Assembly (NCBI GenBank): GCA_949710005.1
Contig: OX453279.1
Coordinates: forward strand, 25,844,762-25,908,761
Direction: 5' to 3'
DNA from: Ricordea florida
Taxonomy: Eukaryota; Cnidaria; Anthozoa; Corallimorpharia; Ricordeidae
Length of the DNA: 64,000 nt
The number at the start of each line of letters is the position of its first letter. Position 1 is the stretch's first letter. A program made the position numbers and the translations under genes. Below are positions 1-13,342 of the stretch, in pieces. The notes beneath the pieces are model-generated. The model searched no databases and was not told the DNA's origin. It saw nothing but the letters and a program-made list of their open reading frames with translations.

Positions 1-3000
1 CTTGTAGAAAATACCCTGTGAAAAATAGGTGGCAGGTAATGACGCCAAATTTTCGCCGGCGGGTAACTTGCTCATGTTCGATCCGGTGCAAGGAGTTGGC
101 AAAACCATTTCATTACAAGCGCACCATAGCGTATGAATTGTTAGAGAAACCGACAAAAGCCGCGTAGTCCAAAGGCGATAACAAAAAAATAAAAAAAAAA
201 CGAAACAAAATTTCTTTACAAGTTCCTGACGAAAAACCCAGATTTAGGTTTATTCTTACCAAAAAACCCGTGAAGCGTCATCCGAAACCACAAAAATCAA
301 ACAGTCTGGTCATTTTGTAAATCTATCGACTTATTTACTTTGGTTTTCGTATCATTTGGCAGTATATTTCTGTGTTTTATCTTGTAATCTGAAATTTAGT
401 TACTTTTGATTAAGATAAAACGCTCGGTTATAATTCGATGTCACTTTATCATGTTGTTGAGATAGTTCCTGTTCTACTGAAGGTGGCCTCCAGCAGGAAT
501 GATTTCAAAAGTAAATTTTTAAAGCCGAAATCCAACACTGACTGAATTTTAATTGGTTTAGCAATTACAGAGAATGTGATAAAATTCTTTGATTCAGTTT
601 TGTCAATTAATTTCACAGTCGGCTTTGCGAACAAAACCCGGTCTCAGCAATACTTGCTCAGCTTAATTTCACCAAAATACTAGATTCTGGATTTTTCCCA
701 ACTTGTAATCCATCTTAAGATCATTGAAACCTGCTTAAGACAAAAAAAACAATTGTTCATTTCTAATTGGAAATCCATTTCGCTAGTATAATCCGGGATG
801 GCGGCTTTCTTGCATTAATTGTAAATGAATGTTGTCTGTAGCAATATCATTAAACCCATAAGTTCTCACATCCAAAACCTTTTATCAGATTGCGCGCATT
901 TTCAGCTCAGGGGAGATTTACTTATCGATTGAACTTCAAGCAGTGGAGGCCTACGTTACTTTCGAAAAGCCTGAGATAGCTTTATTTTCTATTTGCTTCG
1001 AGGAAAAGAGCAACAATCTTGCAACTTTTCAAATTTCTATAAATTTGTTGTTCAAATCAATGGAAAACATAATGTTGTGCATGACAAAAATAATAATAAT
1101 AAAAAAAAACGTTTCCGGAAAGTCCATTAAATTTTCAATGCGAAAAGTTGATAAATAGGAACAACCATTTTTACGGTGGATTTTGTTCGTAGTTAAAGTA
1201 TACACAATCATTTTTGGTGAGAGAGCAACAAGAAGGCCTTGGTGCTCTACAGGAGTGAATAATCATGACTATATCAGTGTAGGAACAGTTTTTGTATATT
1301 TGCGACTCGATTATCATTTTCAGGTCAGTCTAACAAACTATGCACAACACGTACATGTTTTAATATTGTTCTCTGAATCACGTTCCTTTGCAATCAAAAC
1401 CGTCCACTGTGCCTAATTTTATCTTAACACTTACTTTTATTTTATACTTAATTAAAAAAACTCATTGGAAAGAAAAAAAATAGTTTTCATTGTCTGTCTT
1501 GCGTGCGTTTATTTTACGCGAATTAGGCAAAAAAAAACTTTCGCTAGAGCCATTAATTCGTGTTTTGGCTCTAACTTCCTACTTGGAAGAAGTAAGTAAA
1601 CTCCGGGCAATTTGAAAAATTGCTTAGTTTGTTTGTAACGTCCCTAGAAATAAAAGAAGGGAGTTGCTGTTTGCCAAACGCTTGTCAGATTTGTGAGTTT
1701 GTTGTTTACAAAAAAAAAGAGAGTAAAATAATTTTCTTCGGAAACCCTATACGCACAAGGTTTTCAAAACTCTCCGGCCGCGGTCTTGATGCGTAAGAGT
1801 ATTACGCAAACATATAAATATAATTGCGTAAAGACACTTCTATACTCCACAATCTTTTTAAACATTCATAAGTACAAGTCCATGGCTCTGTTCTAAACTG
1901 TCACATAGAATTGAAAATTCTTTACAGTGGTAATTCAAAACTGAAGTTTCGCAGTTTGTTTTAGACAAACAAATTCTTATAGAAACGGTAAATTTAAGAG
2001 TCTGTTTCGCAATGTTTGAAATATAAATTTGTGTAAGTTTGCCTTGCGTCTTGCCAGTTATTTATGTAGTAAATTAGTCGAAGAGGTTCCGGAGTGATTT
2101 TGAAATTATTATCATCAAAAAAGATAATTTATTCACAATAAGAGTGATGCCATTTTGCAAACAACAGCGCTAGTGACTAAAGTAATTCGCTAACCTCGTC
2201 AAATCGCTGAAAGAAAAATACCCTTAGTGTGGTCTGTATTTTGACTCACTGAAGCAGGTTTTCGTTACACGAGTTCATTTCGACTTTGCTTGCTCCACGG
2301 TCGGCGCAATATTAAAACTATTTTTTTTTTGCGTTAAATCTGGACATGACCGTGGATTTTTTCCAGATTTATAGAATTCGTGATGAATGTCATACGGATT
2401 ACACACTTTTCTTTCCCATATTAGTCTCTTATAAAATTACGCCGAGTCTCTTATTTTTAGTGCGAAAGAGCTTTAAAAATTAAAAGCAGTCGCGTTCTGC
2501 TTGTAAACTGCCTATAAACAGTGAAAATAAACTCACAAACCTTAGACTGACGCCAAGATGCTTAGACGTGACGCTTTGCTTTAGTAAAAACTTGGCTTCA
2601 GTACAGCGTGTATTGTAGTGCGACTGCAAACTTTCTTTTTAGTTCATGATGAGTAAACATGGAAATAAAGATCCCCAAACAGAACCATTTTTTACCATTC
2701 GCATTCGACCTTACAGTCTCCCGAGTCCGCATTTCTTTTTGATTGAAATATTTTGTTCAGGGTTCACCTCATGTGAAATTAATCGAAAAACGCATTGCAT
2801 TGGCATTTTGGACCTGAATTTTGACACCACAAAAACCGCAGAAAATCTCCTATTCGCATAATAATAAAATTTAGCATTCGCTTCCACACGTCTTAACTGG
2901 GAGCGCTCAAGCTATGAATTTTGCTATGAAATTTGACGGTGAGACAATTTGAAAAGAAACCCAATTTTCCCTTGTAACTTTCCGAATCATTTGGAAGACA

Positions 3001-4219
3001 AAAACAGAATATGACTTTGAGGGAGAAACCGAAATGTGTATTTTTTCTAGAAACAAAAAAAAAAAAGTAAAGGTGTTTGTAATAAAGGTGGCTATTATTA
3101 CGAGGTTACTGTAAACTGAAAATGAGCTTTCTGTAACATTATACCTGCGTCAAATTCATTTTACCCGACTGACATTTCAAGAGCAACGTTTTTGCTTTTT
3201 TCCTTTGAGGTGAAAAGGAAGTATTGAGCAGAACAGACCGGAAGATGAGGCGAGTTTTAATAAACCATCTAGTAATTATGACTGCGTTTTGACTGAAGAC
3301 GTAACTTGGAGTAATAGGACTACCTCCCGGAGTACGCTTCGATATTGCCAAATTGTGTTTCTGTACTTTTTGTGATTTCAACTGAATTTGATCAAGCCGG
3401 AATAAGAACACTTATAACGCTGTTCAAACGTTGTGAACTCGCGTACAAAAGCGTGATGTTTATTGGTCTTACGCGAGGCTTTTTCCATGTTGTTGGACGG
3501 CTTCCAACATATTCCAAGAGAGAATCTTGCCGAACCGACTGTTTTATTTACGAGTTGAACAATGCGAAAACCACTGTGCCTTTCAAGGTTTAAAGCACAA
3601 GCTCCAGGAAAGCAGATGGTATGCCATAAATAAACATTTTAATCATTATTTTCTCTTGTATTGAATATTATCTGAATTTTACATTTATTTGGCGATCTAT
3701 GACGAAGGCTGATTGATTCGGTTTCTTCACATACAACAACAAGAATCTCGTTGCATTTAATGCGTTCAATAATTCTTTTTCATTTATTTACACGCATTCA
3801 ATTCTACCCTGCAGCCCCTTTTTATTTACCGCAGATAAAGCTCATTCGTTCAAATTTTGCGAAGTAAACTGAAAAAAAGGGACATTTGCAGGAGTTAGTA
3901 TATTGTAGATCCGATTCCGAGTTCTCTTTTGCCAATAATTTAACTCATCAATCCATTGTATTTTTCCAATGATGCTAGGTTGTATAAGTTATGAACTGCA
4001 GAATTCGAAATCAGAGGAGGCGGTGTTTCATAACAGAGTGAGTTTTAGATTCGATGCGAGCGACGAGCATTGTTAATCACCAAAAGCCGTTTGATTCGGT
4101 TAAGAATATTTTCTAGATTAAATTCTCGCCCTTCGCCTTCCACGTTACTGTCCGAGCCAGCGAAAAAATATTCTTACTTCGATTGAATCCCTATTAATTT
4201 AAAAAAGCAATAAGTGCTT
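1..4219. other. Intergenic, no gene seen
   Basis: AT-rich sequence with many A and T runs. The only open frames are short (90 residues or fewer), overlap on opposite strands and have low-complexity composition, so none is supported. The right part must hold the 3' UTR of the CDK5 activator gene; an AATAAA on the minus strand lies at 3783-3788. I see no tandem repeat, tRNA or clear inverted-repeat element here. Confidence 0.6.
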
Positions 4220-5104
4220 TTAGCCATCGGTTCGTCTGTCAATTATTGAACCATAGCATTTCAATTCCACCAAAAGTTCGCCGAAAAACTTGGGTTCCCT
4301 GTTCATTTTAAGCATTTTGGCGCTTAAGTTGTTGGTTATAAACATACACCGGTCCCAGAAAGCCCGTCTGTCTCCATCCACAAGAAATGGTTTCAAAGGA
4401 TAGCTTATTTCCGGGCCGTTATAGGTATAAGCCATGTAGAGGCATGTCATAATTTCCGCGCGCAACTGCGCAGGGTTGGGAATTTTGTCAGAAAGAGTTT
4501 CTTTGAGTAACATGAACAGAAACACCAAGTTGGGTGGTGTCAAAAAGGCCTGATCTTGCCAGCCCTGTAAAAGCAACGCCCTGTCGACTCCTCGCAGCCA
4601 AAGAATTACTTCCGAAGAGCGGAATCGCGTCAAATTCTTACAGTGACAGCGCACAAAGTTTCCGAGGCAGCGTAGAGCGTCACTAGTGATCGTGAACGAG
4701 GACACTGGAAGCTTGGGTTTTGCTAGTGAAACACCTATGACTTTGTTGACATTTTCCTTGGAATCTGTTGAACTCACTAGAAGTTTAACCTCATGGGTTT
4801 GTGCAGCGAGAATGGCCGGCGTCGGATCACTCTTTTGCGTTTCAGTTTCGCTAAACTTTGCTGTCGGACGAACTGGTTCAATTCTGGATTTGATTTTCTT
4901 CTTGCCAACATTGGCGCATTTATGGATATATGCTGCAACGCTGTCGCACGTTGTATGCGGAGCTTTGTTCTCTTTGCCGTGAGCATCGGCGATGTGATAA
5001 CAGCACTTGCAGTGGAAGCTCTTTGCGTTTTCTCGGGCCTTTATGTTCCATATGGAATATTCGTGGAGCAAGTCCTTCCTGTTAATAGAAAGCGTTGCTC
5101 CCAT
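4220..5104 (-). CDS. CDK5R1: Cyclin-dependent kinase 5 activator (p35/p39-like)
   Basis: Predicted 294-residue regulatory subunit that binds and activates CDK5, a cytoplasmic and membrane-associated kinase best known in neurons. The C-terminal half carries the cyclin-like activator domain. Recognisable landmarks are DALRCLGNFV, WLRGVDRALLLQGWQDQ, TPPNLVFLFMLL, EISYPLKPFLV and AFWDRCMFI, in the order found in vertebrate p35/p39. The frame is open to a Met at 5203, but I choose the ATG at 5104 because it gives MGATLS, matching the MGTVLS N-terminus of p35, whose Gly2 is myristoylated. A Cys/His-containing linker (CKCCYHIADAH) follows. The CDS is uninterrupted, as in vertebrate CDK5R1. Length is close to the family norm of about 300. 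The N-terminal third is poorly conserved. Family call is secure; p35 versus p39 cannot be decided. Confidence 0.93.
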   Translation of the reverse strand: MGATLSINRKDLLHEYSIWNIKARENAKSFHCKCCYHIADAHGKENKAPHTTCDSVAAYIHKCANVGKKKIKSRIEPVRPTAKFSETETQKSDPTPAILAAQTHEVKLLVSSTDSKENVNKVIGVSLAKPKLPVSSFTITSDALRCLGNFVRCHCKNLTRFRSSEVILWLRGVDRALLLQGWQDQAFLTPPNLVFLFMLLKETLSDKIPNPAQLRAEIMTCLYMAYTYNGPEISYPLKPFLVDGDRRAFWDRCMFITNNLSAKMLKMNREPKFFGELLVELKCYGSIIDRRTDG

Positions 5105-6768
5105 TTCTGCTGAACGGAGGGAGCCGTTCCTCTTCACAGATACTTCGTATCTCACTCTATGGTATTCTGAATTGTCGCGCTCTCTACCATCAATTGGAAA
5201 CAAACTGACGCAGGTGGCAACGCGGTGGCGATTTTACTGAAATTGAAATGATTGTGTGACCCGGCTGTTTGTTTTATGTTACGCGGGTAATGGACACGTG
5301 ACCCAGCAGTCGCCAATAGCGACGAGACCTATTTTAGTTATGACACATCCTACCTAGGATATATCATTTCGCTCAGCCAATCAGATCGCATTGTGGCAGA
5401 CTGCATATTCTTTATTCCAATGGATTTCCGCCCATGTAGTTGAGACTTAATGGTGAAACAGAACTCGAAACAAATTAAGTCATGCACACTTAAAACATGT
5501 AAACGAACAGTCATGAACAGAAATAGAAGATCAAAAAGGATGCTTTTTTCTGGGATAGAGTAGAAATTCCTCAGCCGAAAAAAGTGTACTGTATAGTAAA
5601 CATGTTCGTTGCGCTTAAAAACAAAAATGAAATAAAAAATAACGCAAATTGATTCAGTTCAGCTACACAGCTGTTGCGGTTTTTCAGTGATGCAAGATGA
5701 CTGATCTTCTATTCTTCAGCCAAGTGTTTTGATCTAGAATCAAAATGTAAATTTACCGCGTGTAACAACGACAACGACAGGTACATAATAATGAAGTGCA
5801 AAATCGATAAGAAGGTTAAAATTTCCTTTTTTTGCGATGGCTTTAGTTTCCAAATCCGAGAAGGGCAGAAGGCAGGCGAGACAGAGAAAACAGAGAGAGC
5901 ATTTTACTTTAATCTTCGTCTCGACTTGATCGCACCGAAGACCAAACTAATCGGGCGTATTTAAAGATCTCTCGTGCGACACGACCAGTATAAACTGAAC
6001 ACAAAATGCTAATCGAGCGCTCGCTGAATGTGGAACAAAAGCGGACCATTCTTTTAGCTACTGTCAAAACCCGAAGCAGGTGAGAAAAGGCCCCATCTTC
6101 AGTCGATTTTCTGTCGCTTCAATTTAAAGTGTTGAAAATCTTTAGATTAAAAAAAAAGAATAATTACTTGCGAGTTCACTTTCAGGTCGATTTGTTTACG
6201 CAGCTTTGAAAAGTCGTCGTCAGTTGTGAAGGAGGCTACTGCTTTAGGAAAATGACTTATTTGAAATGATAAGTCCATCAATAAAAAAATGTTGAAGTGT
6301 TTTTACAAATCTTTTATTTTCTTCCCCCTTTTATCTTTTTTTCTCTTTTTTTTATTCTGCGAGGTTTGCTTTCAACAAAAACAACCTGTGCCTCAGGGAA
6401 ACATAAATTCGCTTGCAAAAATGCCCTTTAAACAGACTTTTGTTATAGAAATTAATAGGAGGTGAGGGCAGGCTGTGCAGTGAGGTGAAGGGAGTCGCCC
6501 AAGGGGCGTACTCACTGTCTGACAACGTTCCGTATCATTGGTCAACTGAAAAAAAGTACTACAAGCAAAAGAACGATGTCAATATTCTTGCAAACAAAGT
6601 GACTGGCATGTGGAGGTCGAAAGAAATCCGAAAAGACTTTAAACCCTGAGTGATATACCTTCCTCTCGGGAGAGTTGCAGTGCTTCTACAGAGGAAAAGA
6701 ATATCCACAAGACTTTGCAACAAAATCTCTGAAAGGACAATATCGGCTGACCCGTGTTAACTGGGATT
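5105..6768. other. Upstream region of the CDK5 activator gene
   Basis: No coding region recognised. The first few hundred bases to the right of 5104 should hold the 5' UTR and promoter of the minus-strand CDK5 activator gene, but I cannot name a specific element. The rest is AT-rich filler. Confidence 0.5.
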
Positions 6769-7028
6769 AAGAGAAAATGAGGTAAGATCGAGAACGCATC
6801 TTCCATACTGGGCTCTCTTGCTATGATAAGGGGACAGAATCTATTTTTAGATCCGGAAACTATTTTAACTGATCAATGGCTGATGTCCTTTTCATCACGT
6901 GGTTGTAATTGCAATGCGCCATGTGGAAACCGCGCAGCCATGGAACGAGATATGAATAAATTCCGCGCTTAAAATAGTCTCATTATCATATCAGACGAGG
7001 TTATGTTCTCTCTCCTCATTTTCTCTTG
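6769..7028. mobile_element. hAT-like MITE, copy 1
   Basis: A 260-bp non-coding element. Its ends are a perfect 14-bp inverted repeat, AAGAGAAAATGAGG at 6769-6782 and its complement at 7014-7027. It is flanked by an exact 8-bp direct repeat CTGGGATT (6761-6768 and 7029-7036). Eight-base target duplications are typical of the hAT superfamily. A second, diverged copy lies at 50634-50889. Confidence 0.85.
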
Positions 7029-7122
7029 CTGGGATTGTGGGATTGTAGGTGGAGGTATGTGGCATCTGCTAGGCATATGCATATGGCGAAGCTGAAACCC
7101 CAGCCATCGTGTGCTTTGAATA

Positions 7123-7416
7123 AGGGACGGACCATTAGAAAAGTGATGGGGGGGGGGGGGTGGGGACCAAAAAAAATTCATGCAAGGGAAAATGCCAAGA
7201 AAAAAAATTCATGCAAGGAAGAAGGTAAAAACAAAATTCATGAAGAAGGAAGGTCTAATTGCGACTTTTTCACACGTAGTAAAAAAAAATCCGTGCAGAG
7301 GGGTTCACCTGAAAAAAAAAATTCCTGCCCAAGCAATGAGCGAAAAAAAAAATTCGTGCAAGCTGAAAATTCCCCAACCCCCTCCCCCCCTATCACTTTT
7401 CTAATGGTCCGTCCCT
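7123..7416. mobile_element. Inverted-repeat element with G/C and A runs
   Basis: A 25-bp perfect inverted repeat (7123-7147 and 7392-7416; outer end AGGGACGGACCATTAG) is followed inward by a G run on the left and a C run on the right. The interior repeats an A-run plus ATTCATGCAAGG or ATTCCTGCC motif several times. A partial copy starts at 26497. No transposase and no clear target duplication. The open frames through it are low-complexity artefacts. Confidence 0.75.
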
Positions 7417-7657
7417 AAGGAAAGAAACTTGGACTGCTTCAACCTTGGAAGTTGAAGAAACCTGGGGCGTGCAAAAAATCGGGAGGCAATGAGGTGGGAT
7501 AGGAGGGTGCCTACTCGCGTTTTTTCTGATCTTTCGATTTGTTTGCCTAGCCGGAGTCGACCGTGTAATTATGCGATAGCAGGAGCCCATTGGAGACGAT
7601 AGATGTTCTAAGTATTTCCCTTGCATAAGTCTAGGCACGCGTATATAGAATATATAT

Positions 7658-7753
7658 GTTATTTACCTGGTGGGAGGTCCGTATGGACAAAAACTATGCC
7701 CAAGGTCTTGTCTTGTTTTTTCCTATACGGACCGACCTAGTCCGGTAAATAAC
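7658..7753. repeat. Imperfect hairpin element
   Basis: GTTATTTACC near 7658 and GGTAAATAAC at 7744-7753 form the outer ends of an imperfect inverted repeat, with GGTCCGTAT/ATACGGACC inside. A short foldback of about 96 bp; no target duplication recognised. Confidence 0.6.
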
Positions 7754-8030
7754 TTATTTATTCAGTTTATTTTTTTGAATGTCTTCCTCTTAAAGTAAGA
7801 AAAGAGATAGGAAATTGCTAAATCGAGGAACAAATCCGGCCAGTGGGCCGTAACATAAAAAGCTGGACCGGTCACTTGCGCGTAATTAGCCAATCAAATT
7901 CGAGGATTTAGGATTTCCGCCCCTCAGGTGCTCGAGGAAAAAATAAAAACCAGGTATTTCAGGGATTAGTAAATACAAACTCAGCAACCTTGGCATTTTG
8001 AGTTATGCGATTGGCTTATTATCACGTGAT

Positions 8031-8540
8031 ATCAAGAGAGCATAAGGGACAGAGACGGACGCTCCCAGTTAAGAGAGCATAAGGGACAGAGAGGCACACT
8101 CCCAGTCAAGAGAACATAAGGGACAGAGAGGGACACTCCCAGTTAAGAGAGCATAAGGGACAGAGAGGGACACTCCCAGTCAAGAGTGCATAAGGGACAG
8201 AGAGGGACACTTCCAGTTAGAAGATCATAAGGGACAGAGAGGGACACTCCCAGTCACGAGAGCATGAGGGACAGAGAGGGACACTTCCAGTCAAGAGATC
8301 ATAAGGGACAGAGAGGGGCACTCCCAGTCAGACAGGGACACTCTCAGTCAAGAGAGTATAAGGGACAGAGAGGGACACTCCCAGTCAAGAGATCATAGGG
8401 GACAGAGAGGGACACTCCCAGTCAAGAGATTATAAGGGACAGAGAGGGCACTCCCAGTCAAGAGAGCATAAGGGACAGAGAGGCACACTCCCAGTCTAGA
8501 GATCATAAGGGACAGAGGGGCCACTCCCAGTCTAGCTCTT
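8031..8540. repeat. 37-bp minisatellite, about 13 copies
   Basis: Direct tandem repeats of a unit near 37 bp containing AAGGGACAGAGAGGGACACT followed by CCCAGTC and AAGAGAGCAT. About 13 units with a few substitutions and some short units. A single reversed copy lies at 8814-8843, so this array may be one end of a larger element (8031-8843). Confidence 0.92.
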
Positions 8541-8813
8541 GGGATATGAAAACTTCAGAAAAGTTGTTTTTGGACAGAGAAGTCTATTTCCCGAGAGGAG
8601 GTCCACATGCGTCATTGTGATGCTCATGTCGTACCATGTAAATTTGTCTTGTTTGAAAATTCCTCCTAAAGAATCGATAATAAGAGAAACTCATACATAT
8701 TTAAGAGCCGCAAGAGGCCATCGTGAAATACAGAGGTCTAGAAGGACTGGGTTACAGTTGAGTTCTGCGAACCTCTCGGAAAACTAGTTCCGTTTCTTTT
8801 TCGTTTTCCGGGG

Positions 8814-8843
8814 GGTGCCCCTCTCTGTCCCTTTTATTCTCTA
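8814..8843. repeat. Single inverted copy of the 37-bp unit
   Basis: Contains CCTCTCTGTCCCTTTTATTC, the reverse complement of the core of the minisatellite 270 bp to the left. It is the only inverted unit seen and suggests that array and inverted unit are the two ends of one element. Confidence 0.75.
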
Positions 8844-9361
8844 GGGTATATTCAGCACTTCTTACCTCCCACGAGGTGAACAATGCCAGGGGTCTTGAAA
8901 ATCCTTGCACGAGCCAAATCTCAACGTAGTTCTACTTTGTTAACTGCAATCCTAAAAGACCTTCCGACTCGACCTTCAGGTTAGTGTGTTGGCGGCCGTG
9001 ATATGGCTAAACCGAAACAGCTCAGGCCAGGAGGCCAGTGAACAAGTTTTTCCACATTGATTAGTAGTAACCTACAGTCCGTTACGACCACTGCACAGGC
9101 TATACTACAAGGATCGGAACAGCAAACGGGAAGCCAAAAGCAAATTAGAAAACAGAACTTCTAATAGACGGCTTTGCCTGCATTTCAGTGTCCTTTTCTT
9201 TCAGTTACTTGGGCTACCTGTGGCAGGTCCAGTCGTTCTCATCCCCAGTCCATGTACCGCTGATGGGCTCTTTAGGAGACTGGTTTAACAAGATGGCTTC
9301 TACTTTTATTTGAAGTAACTTTTGTGTTTAGGGATTTGTTTGTGAATTTATCGATCAAACC

Positions 9362-12300
9362 ATGTATCATCCCTCAAGAGGAGGTGTCCGTGGAGGAGCA
9401 GATCAGTTTGACTGGGAAGATGTGAAGCTAGACAAGCACAGAGAAAGCTATTTAGGCGAGTACTTCTTATCTTCTTGGGACACTTATAAAACTGTGCTAG
9501 ACTAAGAGGGTTATATTTAAAAGATATTGGTTGCAATTGCAGAACGTAGTGACACCTGGGTGCACCTCCACGTAGCTGGTTTCTTAATTAAGTCTTTTAA
9601 GAGTTGCACTCTTCCCATATATGTACAGACAAACATTATTCGGAATGATTTCAGTACAGGTCCCTACTTCATTATGCATGCTGTAGCCGTACAAGAAATG
9701 TTTGCACGCGCACTTCCCAAGACAATTCAACTACAGCATGCATAATGAAGTAGGGACCTGTGAGGAAATCTTACCCATTATTCCACTTTGGTACTAAGCC
9801 CAGTGGCCTAGATGTCTATATAACCCATACTTTACCGTAGCTGAATTGTTTAGGGTAATGTCAAAACATTTCTTTTTTCAAGTAACAAATTGTACAGCTA
9901 AATGTAGCTGATGTAGGCCAAAATGGTTCCAAACTGGTCTGTTTTGTTTTTCCTTTGTTTCCGATTTCCCTAATCCTCCAATAATGTGAAACAAAAGTAA
10001 AGAAATCAAACTAGTTCAGTGATCCAGATATGACAAGGGTCTCGGGTCAATGACCCAACAAAGAAGGCTTCTTGACCCGACAGGCAAAATGTAAATGTTT
10101 TGTTAGTCACTTCTAGCACATGGTATGGGTGACCCCTCAGATGGTCTGCATTTTACCCCAATTGAAAAAATTAACTGGAATGCTGTAGCGTCAAACCATA
10201 GTCACCCAATGATTTAACTTCTTTTTCCTAAATCATGATCGATCTAATCAAAGTTCCTCCCATGAATATTTGCTGGGTCAATCAATCAACTAATCCATCA
10301 ATCAATCTGTATTTAAACACAAAATGATATCATCTTACATTGGTCTTCCTAAAAGGCATGTGAGTTAACCATCAATTACAATTTTAGGTACCTAACTTTT
10401 GAGTCAAAAGAATAAAATGTAAATAGAAGTAGAAATTTCCATGATCAAAGCAACACCAAACCTTTTCCATTTAATGAATTCTTAGGAATGATTTCTGCAC
10501 AGGTCCCTACTTCATTCTGCATGTTGTAGCCATTCTGTTTCATTCTACAATAACAAGAAATGTTTACATGTGCATTACCCTAAACAATTCATCTGCTGCA
10601 TGCATAATGAAGTAGGTACCTGTGCAGAAATCTTGCCAGTTTTTAAAATGGCTCAAAGTGGGATGCTGCCTTATCTCGAGGGGGATGTTGTTCCTTAGCT
10701 CATTTCATAATTAAAGCTGCTCACACAAGCAAGTTTTCCTTGACAGGTGTTATTTTTTGATGTGTATAATTTTGAAAAACTTGTCCCTTTTTACTTTACA
10801 AGTGCATTTGTCATGCTAGTACACTAGCATGCCAGTTTTTGAACAAGTACATTTGTCAAGGAAGACTTGCTTGTGTGTAACCGGCTTAATAAGGACACTT
10901 AAAAGACAGTTAATAGTTAAGATTATTAGGGATGTGGGTAATTTGTGCTTATTTTTAATTGCTTGATTAATCCAACTTATAGGACACTCTGTCATGGCTC
11001 CTGTTGGACGGTGGCAAAAAGGAAAGGATCTCCAGTGGTATCAATATATAATATTTTTGGATAGTCATTAAGAGTAGTTATTGTTATAGTTAATAATGGT
11101 AATGACATTAATTGATCATCGCAGTTATGTACACAACTTAAGCAGCTGTGAAATTAAAGCCTGAAAAAAAAACTTAGGCCTGAATGGGATTCGAACCCAT
11201 GACCTCTGCGATACCAGAGCAGTGCTCTACCAACTGAGCTATCAAGCTCAATAATAATGGTAAAAGGACTGTCCATGAGATGGCAAGATTTACTTAAGGC
11301 TGCCTACTTAATCGTTATGCATGCTGTAGCTGTCCTGTTTCATTCTACAAAAACAACGACAAAAGAACTAAATTAAGATGTGTGTATAACAGCCTCTTTG
11401 ATGTGATCTGTAAGTCCTTCATATAATACTTAGCCTTATCCTACTGCAAGTTTTAGCAATGCATGAACATGTTATCTGTTAAAGTAAAGAAAATAAAAAC
11501 AATGCCCTATTTGTTACAGTCAAATTCAAAATGTTTTTTTTTTAGGTGCATGATTAACCATTCAATTTATACTCGCTTAATGAAGTATTCAGAAATTTTT
11601 AATTTAAATTTTGTGCCTCAGGGCAGTCATAATCAAAGTACTTGAGTTTGATTTCCTCTTGGATCGCAGGTATACGAAAAGTGGGAAAGTAAATACAGAG
11701 GCGTCAAAGCAGCAGGTACAGTATCCATTTCCTGCAGGGCATCTTCCAAAGATATCATAGCACTCCACGAGCATGATAAATGAATATAAGCATTTTAGTG
11801 TGCTTAGATACTTTTACCTGTGACTGGAATCTGACAGCAGTACACTCACAATGCTTGCAGGTAGTTTTCCAGGTTTAATTTCTCACAATAAAGATATGTG
11901 TGTTTACATCAGTGTATAACTCTTGTTTCTCTTGCTCACTAGAATGATCACACTCATTTATGCCCTTATTTGGTAAGGGTGCCACATGGTCACAAACGGA
12001 GAGGAGGGAGGGGGTGTTAGTTAAGATTTCACACATTACTGTAATTTTGTTAAAAAGATGATGTTTGCTATTTTAATTCCTGATTAAGGCGAAGGTGCAG
12101 TTTTTGATCAAAAAGCCATTTGATGCCCCTGCTTGGACTCAAGAACCTTTCGAAAGCAGCTCCACATAGATAGATCTTCATCACGTTCTGTCAAATAGTA
12201 GTCAAAAATACAGATTTTGTTGTGTTGGAACCATGTGTAAAAATAAAAATATGTGCTTATGGACTAAACGGGAGGGCCCGACAGGAATTAAAATATTTGG

Positions 12301-13183
12301 CTCAAGGTCATGACGTACGTCATAAACGAGAGCCAAATATTTTCCCTTCTGGGGCTGACCTACCGTAACTGAGTCAATAAGCATTTTATCATATGACCAC
12401 TGACTAAGTTTTGAAAATTTCGAAAATTTGTTTTTATTCTAAATAGGAAGCGATAGCCTGAGAAATGCAGGAAAAATAACAAAATAAAGATTCTACAATA
12501 AAAACTCTTTCTTCATTTTTGAAGTCAGAACGAGAAATGTGCAGTTCATTGAAAAATGTGACCTATTTTCTCATTTCTGTTTTGTTTTGATGTTTTTTTT
12601 ACAACAATAACACCAGCAACAACTTTATTTGTCTTTAAATACAGAAGTTGAACTAAATACAACATAGCCGAACAAGTGCACCAGGGCAGGGCCGGCCCTA
12701 CGCACGTCAGCTTTTACTATAGTTTTCTATTGGATTGCACAAGTGGAGCTGGACGGGTCATACGATAATTAATTTAACTTGTTTGCCGACATTGATCATT
12801 TGGCTGTATGTAATTCTGAAATGAACTATGATTGTTTTCTTTGACTGTTTTAACAACCTGAGCAGTATTGGTCTTCTGGGTGACTCTGGGAATGGTTCAC
12901 TGGTTGTTTTGAGTGCAAACTGTACAGTCAGTCCTTGGTCAATATTCCCCAGTTTAATAATTATTCTTATGCTACTTGGCGGTAAGCAAACTAAGTGCTA
13001 CTCTGACTGTAATTTCAACAGGAAAAAGATGCTATCAAGCAACTTGAAGCTCAGGCACTGGCAGTTGCTCTGTAAGAAATTAACATGATTCATTATATAT
13101 TAAAGTGTGTCATCATCCACAGTTATCCTGATACATAATAGATAGAAGCTGCTTTAACCCTTTCACTCCCAAGGGGTCTCCAT

Positions 13184-13228
<45 letters not shown>

Positions 13229-13297
13229 AGTCACTCTTGGGAGTGAAAGGGTTAAGGGAGATAGTTTTTAACCCTTTCACTCCCAAGGGGTCTCCAT

Positions 13298-13342
<45 letters not shown>

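Noticed and set aside
943-3593. Several 70-90 codon frames in the left 3.6 kb
   Set aside because: They overlap on opposite strands in AT-rich DNA and show no motif or splice context.
7026-7418. 130-codon frame with Lys-rich sequence
   Set aside because: It runs through the A-rich inverted-repeat element at 7123-7416; the Lys codons are A runs.
8031-8540. CRISPR-like array
   Set aside because: The repeats are contiguous with no unique spacers, in a eukaryotic genome; it is a minisatellite.
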